From Trueperaceae bacterium (GTDB taxonomy: Bacteria; Deinococcota; Deinococci; Deinococcales; Trueperaceae), in NCBI GenBank assembly GCA_036381035.1, contig DASVDQ010000021.1:87744-151743 (forward strand): DNA of 64,000 nucleotides, read 5' to 3'. This document shows, piece after piece, positions 29,048 through 35,468 of the stretch. The notes beneath the pieces were generated by a model that was not told the origin of the DNA, did no database searches, and saw only the letters and a list, made by a program, of their open reading frames with translations. Numbering within the stretch: the first letter of the stretch is position 1; every line of letters begins with the position of its first letter. The position numbers and the translations under genes are program-made.

Positions 29048-30661
29048 ATGGCGGAAGACCAGCAGACCATGCGGCGCGAGTGCGGCACGATGGAGGTGCA
29101 CGAGAGGCTACTCCGCCAGGTGCCGGGCTACGCGGAGGCTCGTTCGAGGGCCGAGAACTACGCCCTGCGCGCGGCGGTCCTGCCGCAGATGGCCAGGGAG
29201 GGCTGCACCACGATCCCCGTCGTGGTCCACGTGGTGCACAAGACGCCCGCGCAGAACATCTCCGACGCCCAGATCCACAGCCAGATCGCCGTCCTCAACG
29301 ACGACTTCCGCATGCGGAACGCCGACCTGTCGACGGCCCCCGCGCCGTTCGCGGCCGTCGCCGGCGACGCGCGCCTGAGCTTCGAGCTGGCGACGACGGA
29401 CCCGGACGGCAACCCCACCGACGGCATCGTGAGGGTGAGGACCGACAAGTCGGAGTTCTCCACCGTCGCCGACGACATCAAGTTCTCCGCCCAGGGCGGC
29501 TCCGACGCCTGGCCCGCCGACAGGTACCTGAACATCTGGGTCGCCCCGAGGATCGTGGGCTCCGGCGGCCAGAACGTGCTGGGCTACGCCCAGTTCCCCG
29601 GCGGGCCTCCCCAGACCGACGGCGTGGTGATCCTCCACAGCGCCTTCGGCACCACGGGGACCGCCGCGGCGCCGTTCGACCGCGGGCGCACTGCCACCCA
29701 CGAGATCGGCCACTGGCTGAACCTGAGGCACATCTGGGGCGACGACGGCACCGGCTGCGCCGGCAGCGACTTCGTGTCCGACACGCCCAACCAGGGCGGC
29801 CCGAACTACGGGGTCCCGACGTTCCCGCGCATCAGCTGCGGCAACGGCCCCAACGGCGACATGTTCGTCAACTACATGGACTACGTCGACGACGCGGCGA
29901 TGGTCATGTTCACGGCCGAGCAGGTCGTGCGCATGCAGGCCGCCCTCGACAGCAGCCGCAGCACGATCGGCGAGACGCGCCCGTGCCTGAAGGTCCCCGT
30001 CAAGGACCACCCCAAGGACCCCATCAAGGAGCACCCCAAGGACCTGCCGAAGGAGTTCTCCAAGGACCCGCCCAAGGAACATCCCAAGGACCTCCCGAAG
30101 GACCCCTTCAAGGAGCACCCGAAGGACCTCCCCAAGGAGTTCCCGAAGGACCTGCCGAAGGACCTGCCCAAGGACCTCCACAAGGAGCCGACGAAGGAGC
30201 TCCCGAAGGACCCCCCCAAGGAGCTGCCCAAGGACTTCAGCAAGGACCCGCCGAAGGACCTGCCCAAGGAGGTCTTCAAGGAGTTCCCCAAGGACCCGCC
30301 CAAGGAGCTCATCAAGGAGTTCCCGAAGGACGGGATCAAGGACTTCAAGGAGGGTCCAGTCGACCCGCAGAAGCCGCCCATCGCCGACGGGCCCAAGAAC
30401 GTGTTCGACCCGCCGAAGGGCCTCATGGAGCCGCCGATCGACCTCGGTCCCGGCAACCTGCCCTTCGTGCTCGGCACGGGCACCGCGGCCGCGGCGGGGG
30501 CGCGGGGCGGCGGGGCGCAGCAGAGGGCGGCCCTGCTGGCCGCGTACACGGAGCTGCTGGCCCAGTACGCGCGCCTGCACGCCGCCGGCATGCTGGACGC
30601 CTCCGGCATGGCCGCGTGGCAGCAGGCCGCGGCCGCCTACCAGCAGCTCATCGGGAGCTGA
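29048..30661 (+). CDS. M43-family zinc metalloprotease with tandem Lys-(Asp/Glu) repeats
   Basis: A 537-residue protein. Residues 1-50 include RRECGTMEVHERLL and a helix; no signal peptide is seen. Residues 50-310 are the pappalysin-type (M43B) protease: TIPVVVHVVHK, the zinc site HEIGHWLNLRH (about 218-228), SDFVSDTPNQGGPNYG, and the Met-turn NYMDYVDD. Residues 319-430 are 28 uninterrupted four-residue units beginning Lys-Asp or Lys-Glu, often with Pro in the fourth place (KDLP, KEFP, KDPP, KEHP). Residues 435-490 are Pro/Gly-rich, and the last 45 form an Ala-rich helix. An ATP-grasp ligase gene follows 17 bp later. I infer that the repeat could be the ligase's substrate; other options are a flexible wall-spanning stalk or an ion-binding tail. 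Confidence 0.88.
   Translation: MAEDQQTMRRECGTMEVHERLLRQVPGYAEARSRAENYALRAAVLPQMAREGCTTIPVVVHVVHKTPAQNISDAQIHSQIAVLNDDFRMRNADLSTAPAPFAAVAGDARLSFELATTDPDGNPTDGIVRVRTDKSEFSTVADDIKFSAQGGSDAWPADRYLNIWVAPRIVGSGGQNVLGYAQFPGGPPQTDGVVILHSAFGTTGTAAAPFDRGRTATHEIGHWLNLRHIWGDDGTGCAGSDFVSDTPNQGGPNYGVPTFPRISCGNGPNGDMFVNYMDYVDDAAMVMFTAEQVVRMQAALDSSRSTIGETRPCLKVPVKDHPKDPIKEHPKDLPKEFSKDPPKEHPKDLPKDPFKEHPKDLPKEFPKDLPKDLPKDLHKEPTKELPKDPPKELPKDFSKDPPKDLPKEVFKEFPKDPPKELIKEFPKDGIKDFKEGPVDPQKPPIADGPKNVFDPPKGLMEPPIDLGPGNLPFVLGTGTAAAAGARGGGAQQRAALLAAYTELLAQYARLHAAGMLDASGMAAWQQAAAAYQQLIGS
30002..30337 (+). repeat. 28 tandem 12-bp units coding K-(D/E)-x-x
   Basis: The coding repeat gives 28 consecutive four-residue units, each starting with Lys followed by Asp (17 units) or Glu (11 units). 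The third and fourth positions are mostly Leu, Pro, His or Phe and then Pro. The codons vary at wobble positions, so the protein pattern is better conserved than the DNA. KDF and KEGP end the run. Confidence 0.95.
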
Positions 30662-30678
30662 GCGCTACGAGGTGAGAG

Positions 30679-31626
30679 TTGATCCTCATCGTCAGCTACC
30701 CGAGCTACGACCACGTCGAGCGGGTCGTCGAGCACCTCACGCGGCCCTGGGCGCTCTTCGACACGGGCTCGTTCCCCGCGCGCGCGAGCCTCGCCGTGAG
30801 CGTCAAGGAGTGCTGCGAGGGCCTCCTGCTCACGACCGAGGGCGGCGAGGTCATCGACCTCGCCAGGGTGGGCGCCGTGTGGCACCGCCGCATCAGCCCG
30901 CTCGGGCTCGACGGGTCGCTCACCGACCCGACGGGCCGGCTGTTCGCCTGGTCGGAGTCGAACGAGGCGCTGCTGGGCCTGTGGTACTCGCTGCACTGCT
31001 ACTGGATGAACCCGCCCCTGGCGGACGAGGTCGGCCAGCGCAAGGTGCGCCAGCTCCAGCTCGCGCGGTCCGTGGGCCTCGCGGTCCCCGAGACGCTCAT
31101 CACGAACGACCCGGCCCGCGCCCGCGAGTTCGTCGCCGCTCACGCCGGGGGCGGCGTGGTGCGCAAGGCGTTCCGGAACATCGCCGAGGCGCCGCGGGAG
31201 ACGAGCCTGGTGAGCGAGGCCGACCTGCGGCTCATCGACACGGTGCGCTTCGCGCCCGTGATCTTCCAGCGCTACGTGCCGGCGGACCTCGACCTGCGCG
31301 TCACCTACGTCGACGGCGAGCTGTTCCCCGCGGCGATCCGCTCCGGCCCCGAGTACCGGACCGACTACCGCCTGGGCGTCGGGCGCGCCGACGTGTTCCC
31401 CTACGAGCTGCCGGACGACGTCGCCGCGAGGCTCGGCCGGCTGATGGACGAGCTCGACCTGCGCTTCGGCGGCATCGACATGCGGGTGACGCCGGAGGGC
31501 GAGCACGTGTTCCTGGAGGTGAACCCGGCGGGCGAGTACCTGTTCGTGACGGAGCGGACCGGCCAGCCCGTGCCCCAGGCCATCGCGGCGGCGCTGGACA
31601 GGCACGACGCCGCGTGGTCCGGCTGA
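30679..31626 (+). CDS. ATP-grasp ligase of the MvdC/MvdD-like (RiPP maturase) type
   Basis: A 315-residue ATP-grasp protein. The N-terminal domain shows VWHRRISPLGLDG, then ESNEALLGLWYSLHCYWMNPP. The ATP-binding part has KVRQLQLARSVGLAVPETLITNDP and VVRKAFRNIAE. The C-terminal metal-binding region is RFGGIDMRVTPEGEHVFLEVNPAGEYLFV. This order matches graspetide maturases, which join Lys/Ser/Thr side chains to Asp/Glu carboxylates with ATP (family knowledge). RimK-like ligases share the fold, but the WxRR and EVNPaGeYLf blocks favour MvdD-like enzymes. The start is TTG 30679 with Shine-Dalgarno GAGGTGAG. No separate small precursor gene is visible; the repeat-bearing protease upstream is the obvious candidate partner. 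Confidence 0.82.
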   Translation: MILIVSYPSYDHVERVVEHLTRPWALFDTGSFPARASLAVSVKECCEGLLLTTEGGEVIDLARVGAVWHRRISPLGLDGSLTDPTGRLFAWSESNEALLGLWYSLHCYWMNPPLADEVGQRKVRQLQLARSVGLAVPETLITNDPARAREFVAAHAGGGVVRKAFRNIAEAPRETSLVSEADLRLIDTVRFAPVIFQRYVPADLDLRVTYVDGELFPAAIRSGPEYRTDYRLGVGRADVFPYELPDDVAARLGRLMDELDLRFGGIDMRVTPEGEHVFLEVNPAGEYLFVTERTGQPVPQAIAAALDRHDAAWSG

Positions 31627-31641
31627 ACGGGACGTGAGCGA

Positions 31642-31665
31642 GGGGGAGGCCTCAGGGCCTCCCCC
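31642..31665 (+). terminator. strong hairpin after the ATP-grasp gene
   Basis: GGGGGAGGCC-TCAG-GGCCTCCCCC is a perfect 10-bp stem with a tetraloop, 16 bp after the ATP-grasp stop. The tail is not T-rich on either strand, so it may act as a weak terminator or mRNA end-protecting hairpin. The convergent Fe-S protein gene ends at 31795. Confidence 0.5.
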
Positions 31666-31794
31666 GCCTCGTGGCGCCCGCCGTGCTCCGCGCCAGGGGC
31701 CCACGGGTCGCCCGCCGCGTTGCTCGCCGCGTGGGCGGCGAAGGCCTCGAGGACCCCGACCGCACGCCGCCCACCGCCCCCATCGGGCGGCGGC

Positions 31795-33894
31795 TCAGTC
31801 GCTGGCCGCGGAGGCGGCGTCCAGGCGGGCCTGGATGGCGTCGAGCCGCGACGCCACGAGCTGGGCGACGTCGAGCACCGCGGGCGCGCCCTCAGACTGC
31901 GCGCTCTCGCTCGAGCCGAGCATGACCTTGCAGAAGGGACAACCGGTCGCCACGACCTCGGCGCCGGTGGCGAGGGCCTGAGCGAAGCGCTCCTCGGACA
32001 CGCGCCTGTCCCCCGGCTCCTCCTCCTTCCAGAACTGGGCGCCGCCGGCGCCGCAGCAGAAGGAGTCGTTGCGGCTGTGCTCCATCTCGACGAGCCTCGT
32101 GCCGCCGGCCTTCAGCACCTCGCGCGGCGCGTCGTACACGCCGTTGTGGCGCCCCAGGTAGCACGGGTCGTGGAACGTGATCGTGCGCGTGTCGGCCAGC
32201 GGCGGCAGGCGCCCCTCGGCCGTGAGGCGCTCGATGAGCTGCGTGTGGTGCACGACCTCGTAGTGGCCGCCCAGCTGCGGGTAGTCGTTCACCAGGGCGT
32301 TGAAGCAGTGCGGGCAGGTCGTGAGCACGAGCTTGCTCTTCGCGCTGTCCAGTTTCTCCTCGATGAGCACCGAGTTCAGGGTCTCGACGTTCTCGCTGGC
32401 GAGCTGGTAGTAGAGGTACTCGTTCCCGGCGCGCCTGGCCGGGTCGCCGGTGCAGCGCTCGGCCTTGCCGAGGACGGCGTAGTTCACCTTGGCGTGCTCG
32501 AGGATCCGCACCATCGCCTTCGTCGTGCGCTGCGCGGCGGGGTCGTACGAGCCGGCGCAGCCGACGAAGAACAGCACCTCGAAGCCCGGGTTCTCCTCGA
32601 CCGTCGGCACGCTCAGGCCCTCGGCCCAGGCCATGCGGTCGTCCTGGGCGATGCCCCAGGGGTTGCCGGTGCGCTCCATGCCACGGAACGCGTTCTGCAG
32701 CTCGGCGGGGAACTCGCCCCGCATCATGACGAGGTCGCGCCTGATGTCGACGATGTCGATCATCTGCTCGCAGCCCACGGGGCAGACCTCCATGCAGGCG
32801 CCGCAGGTGGTGCAGGCCCACACGGCCTCTGGCGAGATCGCGAACTCGATGAGCTCCCTGGGGCTCTCCTCGCCCCTGGCGAAGGCCTCGGCGATGAGGT
32901 TGAGCTCGTAGCGCTTGTTGATCTCGAGCGCCGCGGGCGAGAGCGCCTTGCCGGTCCGGTTCGCCGGGCAGACGTTCGAGCACCTGTTGCACTGGATGCA
33001 GGCGTAGGCGTCGAGGAGCTGCGGGAAGCGCAGGTGCTCGAGCTTGGCCGCGCCGAACTGCTCGGCGGTCTCGTCCTCCAGGTCGAGCGGCTCGAGCGCG
33101 CCCGTCGGCACGGGCGAGAGGTCGTCGCGACGGCGCTCGAGCGCGAACTTCGCCGGCGCGGCGAAGAGGTGGATGTGCTTGGAGCGCGGGAAGTAGGGCA
33201 GGAACGCCAGGACCAGGCCGAGCGCGCCCCACCAGCCGACGTGCCAGCCGAGCATGCGCCCCTCGCCGAAGCCGACGAGCCCGGCGATGGTCGAGGCGAA
33301 CGGCTGGAACGGGTCGGCGTGGCCCTCGGCGGCCAGCAGGAACGACTCGGCCGTGAGGCGGAAGCCCACGTGCAGGAGGATGAAGAGCGCCACGATCAGC
33401 GAGTCGCGCCGCACGCCCCCCTGCCTGACCTCCTCGTGCAGGTGCGTGCGCTCGTTCTGCCGCATCGCGGCCGGGCGCACCAGGAACCGGCGCAGCAGGA
33501 AGAAGACGATGGCGACGAGGATCAGGACCGTGACGACGTCGGACAGCAGGCGGTAGGCGTCGCCGACGGCGCCGAGGTCGAGGCGCGCGGTGAAGCTGCG
33601 CGGCAGGAAGCCGTTGAGCCCGTCGATGACGTTGACGAACAGGTAGAGGACGAAGCCGTAGAAGACGAAGGCGTGGAACGTGCTGGCCACGGGCCGGGCG
33701 CGGAACACGGTGCGCTGAGAAAGCGTCCTCAGCACGCCCTGCACGGCGCGCGTCACGAGCCGGTTCGTGCGCGGCAGCGGGCCCGCCTGCCCGCGCGCGA
33801 TGACCCTCACGACCCGCGCGAAGCCCACGTACGTCAGGTAGAAGGACGCGCCGGCCAGCAGGACGAAGGCGACCTTCTCGGCGACGGTGAGCAC
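31795..33894 (-). CDS. membrane-bound Fe-S oxidoreductase, HdrD/GlpC-like
   Basis: A 699-residue electron-transfer protein. Residues 1-260 carry about six membrane helices in a NarI/HdrE-like arrangement. Residues 300-400 hold two [4Fe-4S] motifs: CIQCNRCSNVCP and CTTCGACMEVCPVGC. The C-terminal half has two cysteine-rich CCG-type domains (FFVGCAGSYD with TTCPHCFNAL; HDPCYLGRHNGVYDAPR with SFCCGAGGAQFW and ATGCPFCKVM), as in heterodisulfide reductase subunit D. It probably passes electrons between a soluble donor such as ETF and the quinone pool (inference). It is a single gene, with no etfAB or acyl-CoA dehydrogenase next to it, and it is divergent from the structured RNA. Confidence 0.9.
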   Translation of the reverse strand: MLTVAEKVAFVLLAGASFYLTYVGFARVVRVIARGQAGPLPRTNRLVTRAVQGVLRTLSQRTVFRARPVASTFHAFVFYGFVLYLFVNVIDGLNGFLPRSFTARLDLGAVGDAYRLLSDVVTVLILVAIVFFLLRRFLVRPAAMRQNERTHLHEEVRQGGVRRDSLIVALFILLHVGFRLTAESFLLAAEGHADPFQPFASTIAGLVGFGEGRMLGWHVGWWGALGLVLAFLPYFPRSKHIHLFAAPAKFALERRRDDLSPVPTGALEPLDLEDETAEQFGAAKLEHLRFPQLLDAYACIQCNRCSNVCPANRTGKALSPAALEINKRYELNLIAEAFARGEESPRELIEFAISPEAVWACTTCGACMEVCPVGCEQMIDIVDIRRDLVMMRGEFPAELQNAFRGMERTGNPWGIAQDDRMAWAEGLSVPTVEENPGFEVLFFVGCAGSYDPAAQRTTKAMVRILEHAKVNYAVLGKAERCTGDPARRAGNEYLYYQLASENVETLNSVLIEEKLDSAKSKLVLTTCPHCFNALVNDYPQLGGHYEVVHHTQLIERLTAEGRLPPLADTRTITFHDPCYLGRHNGVYDAPREVLKAGGTRLVEMEHSRNDSFCCGAGGAQFWKEEEPGDRRVSEERFAQALATGAEVVATGCPFCKVMLGSSESAQSEGAPAVLDVAQLVASRLDAIQARLDAASAASD

Positions 33895-33996
33895 TGGCTT
33901 CCCTCCTGCCCGTACGGGGCGAACGCGGCCTGGGCGGCTGCCTGACGCCCCACTTTACTGTGACCCCGTTCATCACACCTCCCGCGTCGGGGGCGA

Positions 33997-34002
33997 TAGA
34001 AT
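33997..34002 (+). promoter_or_regulatory. -10 box of the structured RNA
   Basis: TAGAAT at this position would start transcription near 34009, just before a CCACGG arm of the RNA structure. No clear -35 hexamer at standard spacing is seen. Confidence 0.5.
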
Positions 34003-34008
34003 CCTGCC

Positions 34009-34177
34009 ACCACGGGAAGGAGGTGGTCCGTATCAGCGAGAGTTCCGATGTGACCAGTGGAGGTGCCCGTCGAGGGTAACCAGGACCGCCTCCTGTGAGA
34101 GGAAGGAACCGTGGGTTCCCCTCAATCCAGGCGGACACCGGCTCGCCCCGCTCTCAGGAGCGGGGCGAGTTCTCTTG
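34009..34177 (+). ncRNA. candidate structured small RNA, unidentified class
   Basis: A transcript of about 160-170 nt between a -10 box and an intrinsic terminator, with no gene downstream on this strand (bioY is convergent). An 11-bp stem pairs GGAGGTGGTCC (34019-34029) with GGACCGCCTCC (34083-34093), with one G-U pair. An outer CCACGG (34010-34015) can pair with CCGTGG (34109-34114). A competing hairpin is GGAACC-GTG-GGTTCC (34105-34119), extended by GAGG/CCTC. Inside the big loop GGTGCCC...GGGTAACC can form a small hairpin. The bases AAGGAGGTGGTCC (34017-34029) also complement the 16S rRNA 3' end almost fully. A short frame reading ISESSDVTSGGARRG follows it, but has no ordinary start codon. 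It does not match the 6S, SRP, tmRNA, RNase P, T-box or common riboswitch cores that I know. Confidence 0.6.
34142..34177 (+). terminator. intrinsic terminator of the structured RNA
   Basis: CTCGCCCCGCTC-TCAG-GAGCGGGGCGAG is a perfect 12-bp stem with a tetraloop, followed on the plus strand by TTCTCTTG. The T-rich side is on the plus strand, so it ends the RNA rather than bioY. The strength of the stem is the best evidence that the upstream RNA is real. Confidence 0.85.
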
Positions 34178-34216
34178 CGCCCGTCGGCTCTTCGCCCGTC
34201 GCCTCGGCGGCGCCGC

Positions 34217-34816
34217 CTAGCTCTCCGAGCCCCTGCCCACGACCCGCCAGGCGGCGGGCAGGGCGGCCGCGGCGATCGCCAGCTTGATCAGGTCGCCGAG
34301 CACGAAGGGCGCCAGGCCGGCCGCGAACGTGGAGGGCCAGTCGAGGCCGAGGGACTGCCGCAGCCACAGCAGGCCGGGCACGTAGACGACGGCGTTGGCC
34401 AGCAGCATCGCGAGCGCGCACGAGAGCGGGCTCCTGTCCCAGCCGCGCGTGGAGAGGCGGCCGAGCAGCGCGGCCGCCAGCGCGAACCCGACGAGGTAGC
34501 CGCCGGTGGGTCCGAGCGCGTACGCCACGCCCGCCTCCCCGCCGGCGAACACGGGCAGGCCGAGCGCGCCGAGTACCAGGTAGGCGGCGACGGTGGCGAG
34601 CCCCAGCGGCGCGCCGTAGGCGGCGCCCACGAGCAGCACGCCGAGGGTCTGGCCGGTCACCGGCACGGGGCCGATGGGCACGCGCACCTGCGAGAGCAGC
34701 GCGAGCAGCAGCACGCCGCCGGCCGCGCACAGCAGCGCCCGCGCGACGGCGCCCGCGGCGGGCGCGCTCCGGACGGGCACGAGGTGGTCCAGTAGGGCCG
34801 CTGTCCTGTGTGTCAT
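34217..34816 (-). CDS. bioY: biotin transporter S component
   Basis: A 199-residue membrane protein with about six helices and the BioY signature IGPVPVTGQTLGVLLVGAAYG, then GGEAGVAYALGPTGGYLVGF. BioY binds biotin and works alone or with the ECF energising module (BioMN), which is not seen here. Downstream helices contain LGDLIKLAIAAAALP, also typical. The ATG at 34816 has TAACAT (minus strand, plus 34825-34830) 8 bp upstream, suggesting a leaderless message. It is divergent from the thioesterase gene and convergent with the structured RNA. Confidence 0.92.
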   Translation of the reverse strand: MTHRTAALLDHLVPVRSAPAAGAVARALLCAAGGVLLLALLSQVRVPIGPVPVTGQTLGVLLVGAAYGAPLGLATVAAYLVLGALGLPVFAGGEAGVAYALGPTGGYLVGFALAAALLGRLSTRGWDRSPLSCALAMLLANAVVYVPGLLWLRQSLGLDWPSTFAAGLAPFVLGDLIKLAIAAAALPAAWRVVGRGSES

Positions 34817-34824
34817 GGCCTGCG

Positions 34825-34830
34825 ATGTTA
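34825..34830 (-). promoter_or_regulatory. -10 box of bioY
   Basis: TAACAT on the minus strand ends 8 bp before the bioY ATG. No BirA-like operator (TTGTTAACC type) is seen around it. Confidence 0.4.
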
Positions 34831-34850
34831 GCGCGCGCGTGGAGCCTACC

Positions 34851-34856
34851 TATACT
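34851..34856 (+). promoter_or_regulatory. -10 box of the acyl-CoA thioesterase gene
   Basis: TATACT ends 6 bp before GTG 34863; the start codon is then at or next to the 5' end of the mRNA. The bioY and thioesterase -10 boxes lie 20 bp apart on opposite strands. Confidence 0.6.
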
Positions 34857-34862
34857 TCTCGA

Positions 34863-35357
34863 GTGGACCTGGGCCCCGATGAACCCCGCGTCTCCGACTG
34901 GGTCGTCACGGTGGACACCGTCTTCCCCAACCAGGTGAACCCCCTGGGCTCGGTGTTCGGCGGGCGGCTCTTGCAGCTCATGGACGTGAACGCGGCCGTC
35001 GCCTGCACGCGCTTCTGCCGCCGGGTCGTAGTCACCGCCTCCACCGAGCCCATCGACTTCCGCGCCCCGATCCACGTCGGCGAGATCGTCGAGGTCAAGA
35101 GCCGCGTGGCGTGGACGGGGCGGACGAGCATGATCGTGCGCTGCGAGGTGCACGGCGAGAACCCGCTGACCGGCGAGAGGCGGCTGTGCACGGTGGGCCA
35201 CCTGAACTTCGTGGCGCTCGGCGAGGACGGCAAGCCGACGCCGGTGCCGCGCCTGCGCGTGGAGACGGAGATGGAGAGGCGCCACTGGGAGACCGGCCAG
35301 CGCGTCAGGGACGCCATCGAGAGGCGCCGACAGGGCAGGGCCCACCAGCCCTCCTGA
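34863..35357 (+). CDS. acyl-CoA thioesterase, hotdog fold
   Basis: A 164-residue protein of the YciA/BACH type. Its pattern is VFPNQVNPLGSVFGGRLLQLMD (catalytic-region Asn and Asp), then VVTASTEPIDFRAPIHVGEIVEVKSRV and CTVGHLNFVALGEDGKP. It hydrolyses acyl-CoA thioesters; chain-length preference is unknown. GTG 34863 was chosen because a clear -10 box lies 6 bp upstream and the conserved core starts soon after. The long upstream open frame overlaps bioY and the promoter, so it is not coding. It is not clustered with other lipid genes. Confidence 0.9.
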   Translation: MDLGPDEPRVSDWVVTVDTVFPNQVNPLGSVFGGRLLQLMDVNAAVACTRFCRRVVVTASTEPIDFRAPIHVGEIVEVKSRVAWTGRTSMIVRCEVHGENPLTGERRLCTVGHLNFVALGEDGKPTPVPRLRVETEMERRHWETGQRVRDAIERRRQGRAHQPS

Positions 35358-35468
35358 GCGCGCCCGACCCCGTCGGGTGCGAGAAGCCACGGCCCCTGAG
35401 GGAGCGCCTGGCGTAGAGTCCCTCGTCCACGAGAACCGGGCCGAGCCTCGGCCCACGAGAGGTGGAAG

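Noticed and set aside
30002..30337. CRISPR-like or minisatellite reading of the 12-bp repeats
   Set aside because: Units are contiguous with no spacers, and the pattern is conserved at the protein level rather than the DNA level.
29108..30580. Minus-strand Leu/Val/Gly-rich repeat protein opposite the M43 gene
   Set aside because: It is the complement of the Lys-acid repeat; the plus frame has the HEIGHWLNLRH zinc site and a good operon context.
30679..31626. RimK- or D-Ala-D-Ala ligase-type assignment for the ATP-grasp protein
   Set aside because: The N-terminal WHRR/GLWYSLHCYWMNPP pattern and the late EVNPAGEYLF block fit MvdC/MvdD-like maturases better, although only a phylogeny would settle it.
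34009..34177. T-box, 6S, SRP, tmRNA or a common riboswitch
   Set aside because: No T-box core (AGGGTGGNACCGCG), no SRP GGAAG...GCAG loop pattern, no tmRNA tag frame or RNase P core was found, and no gene lies downstream to be controlled.
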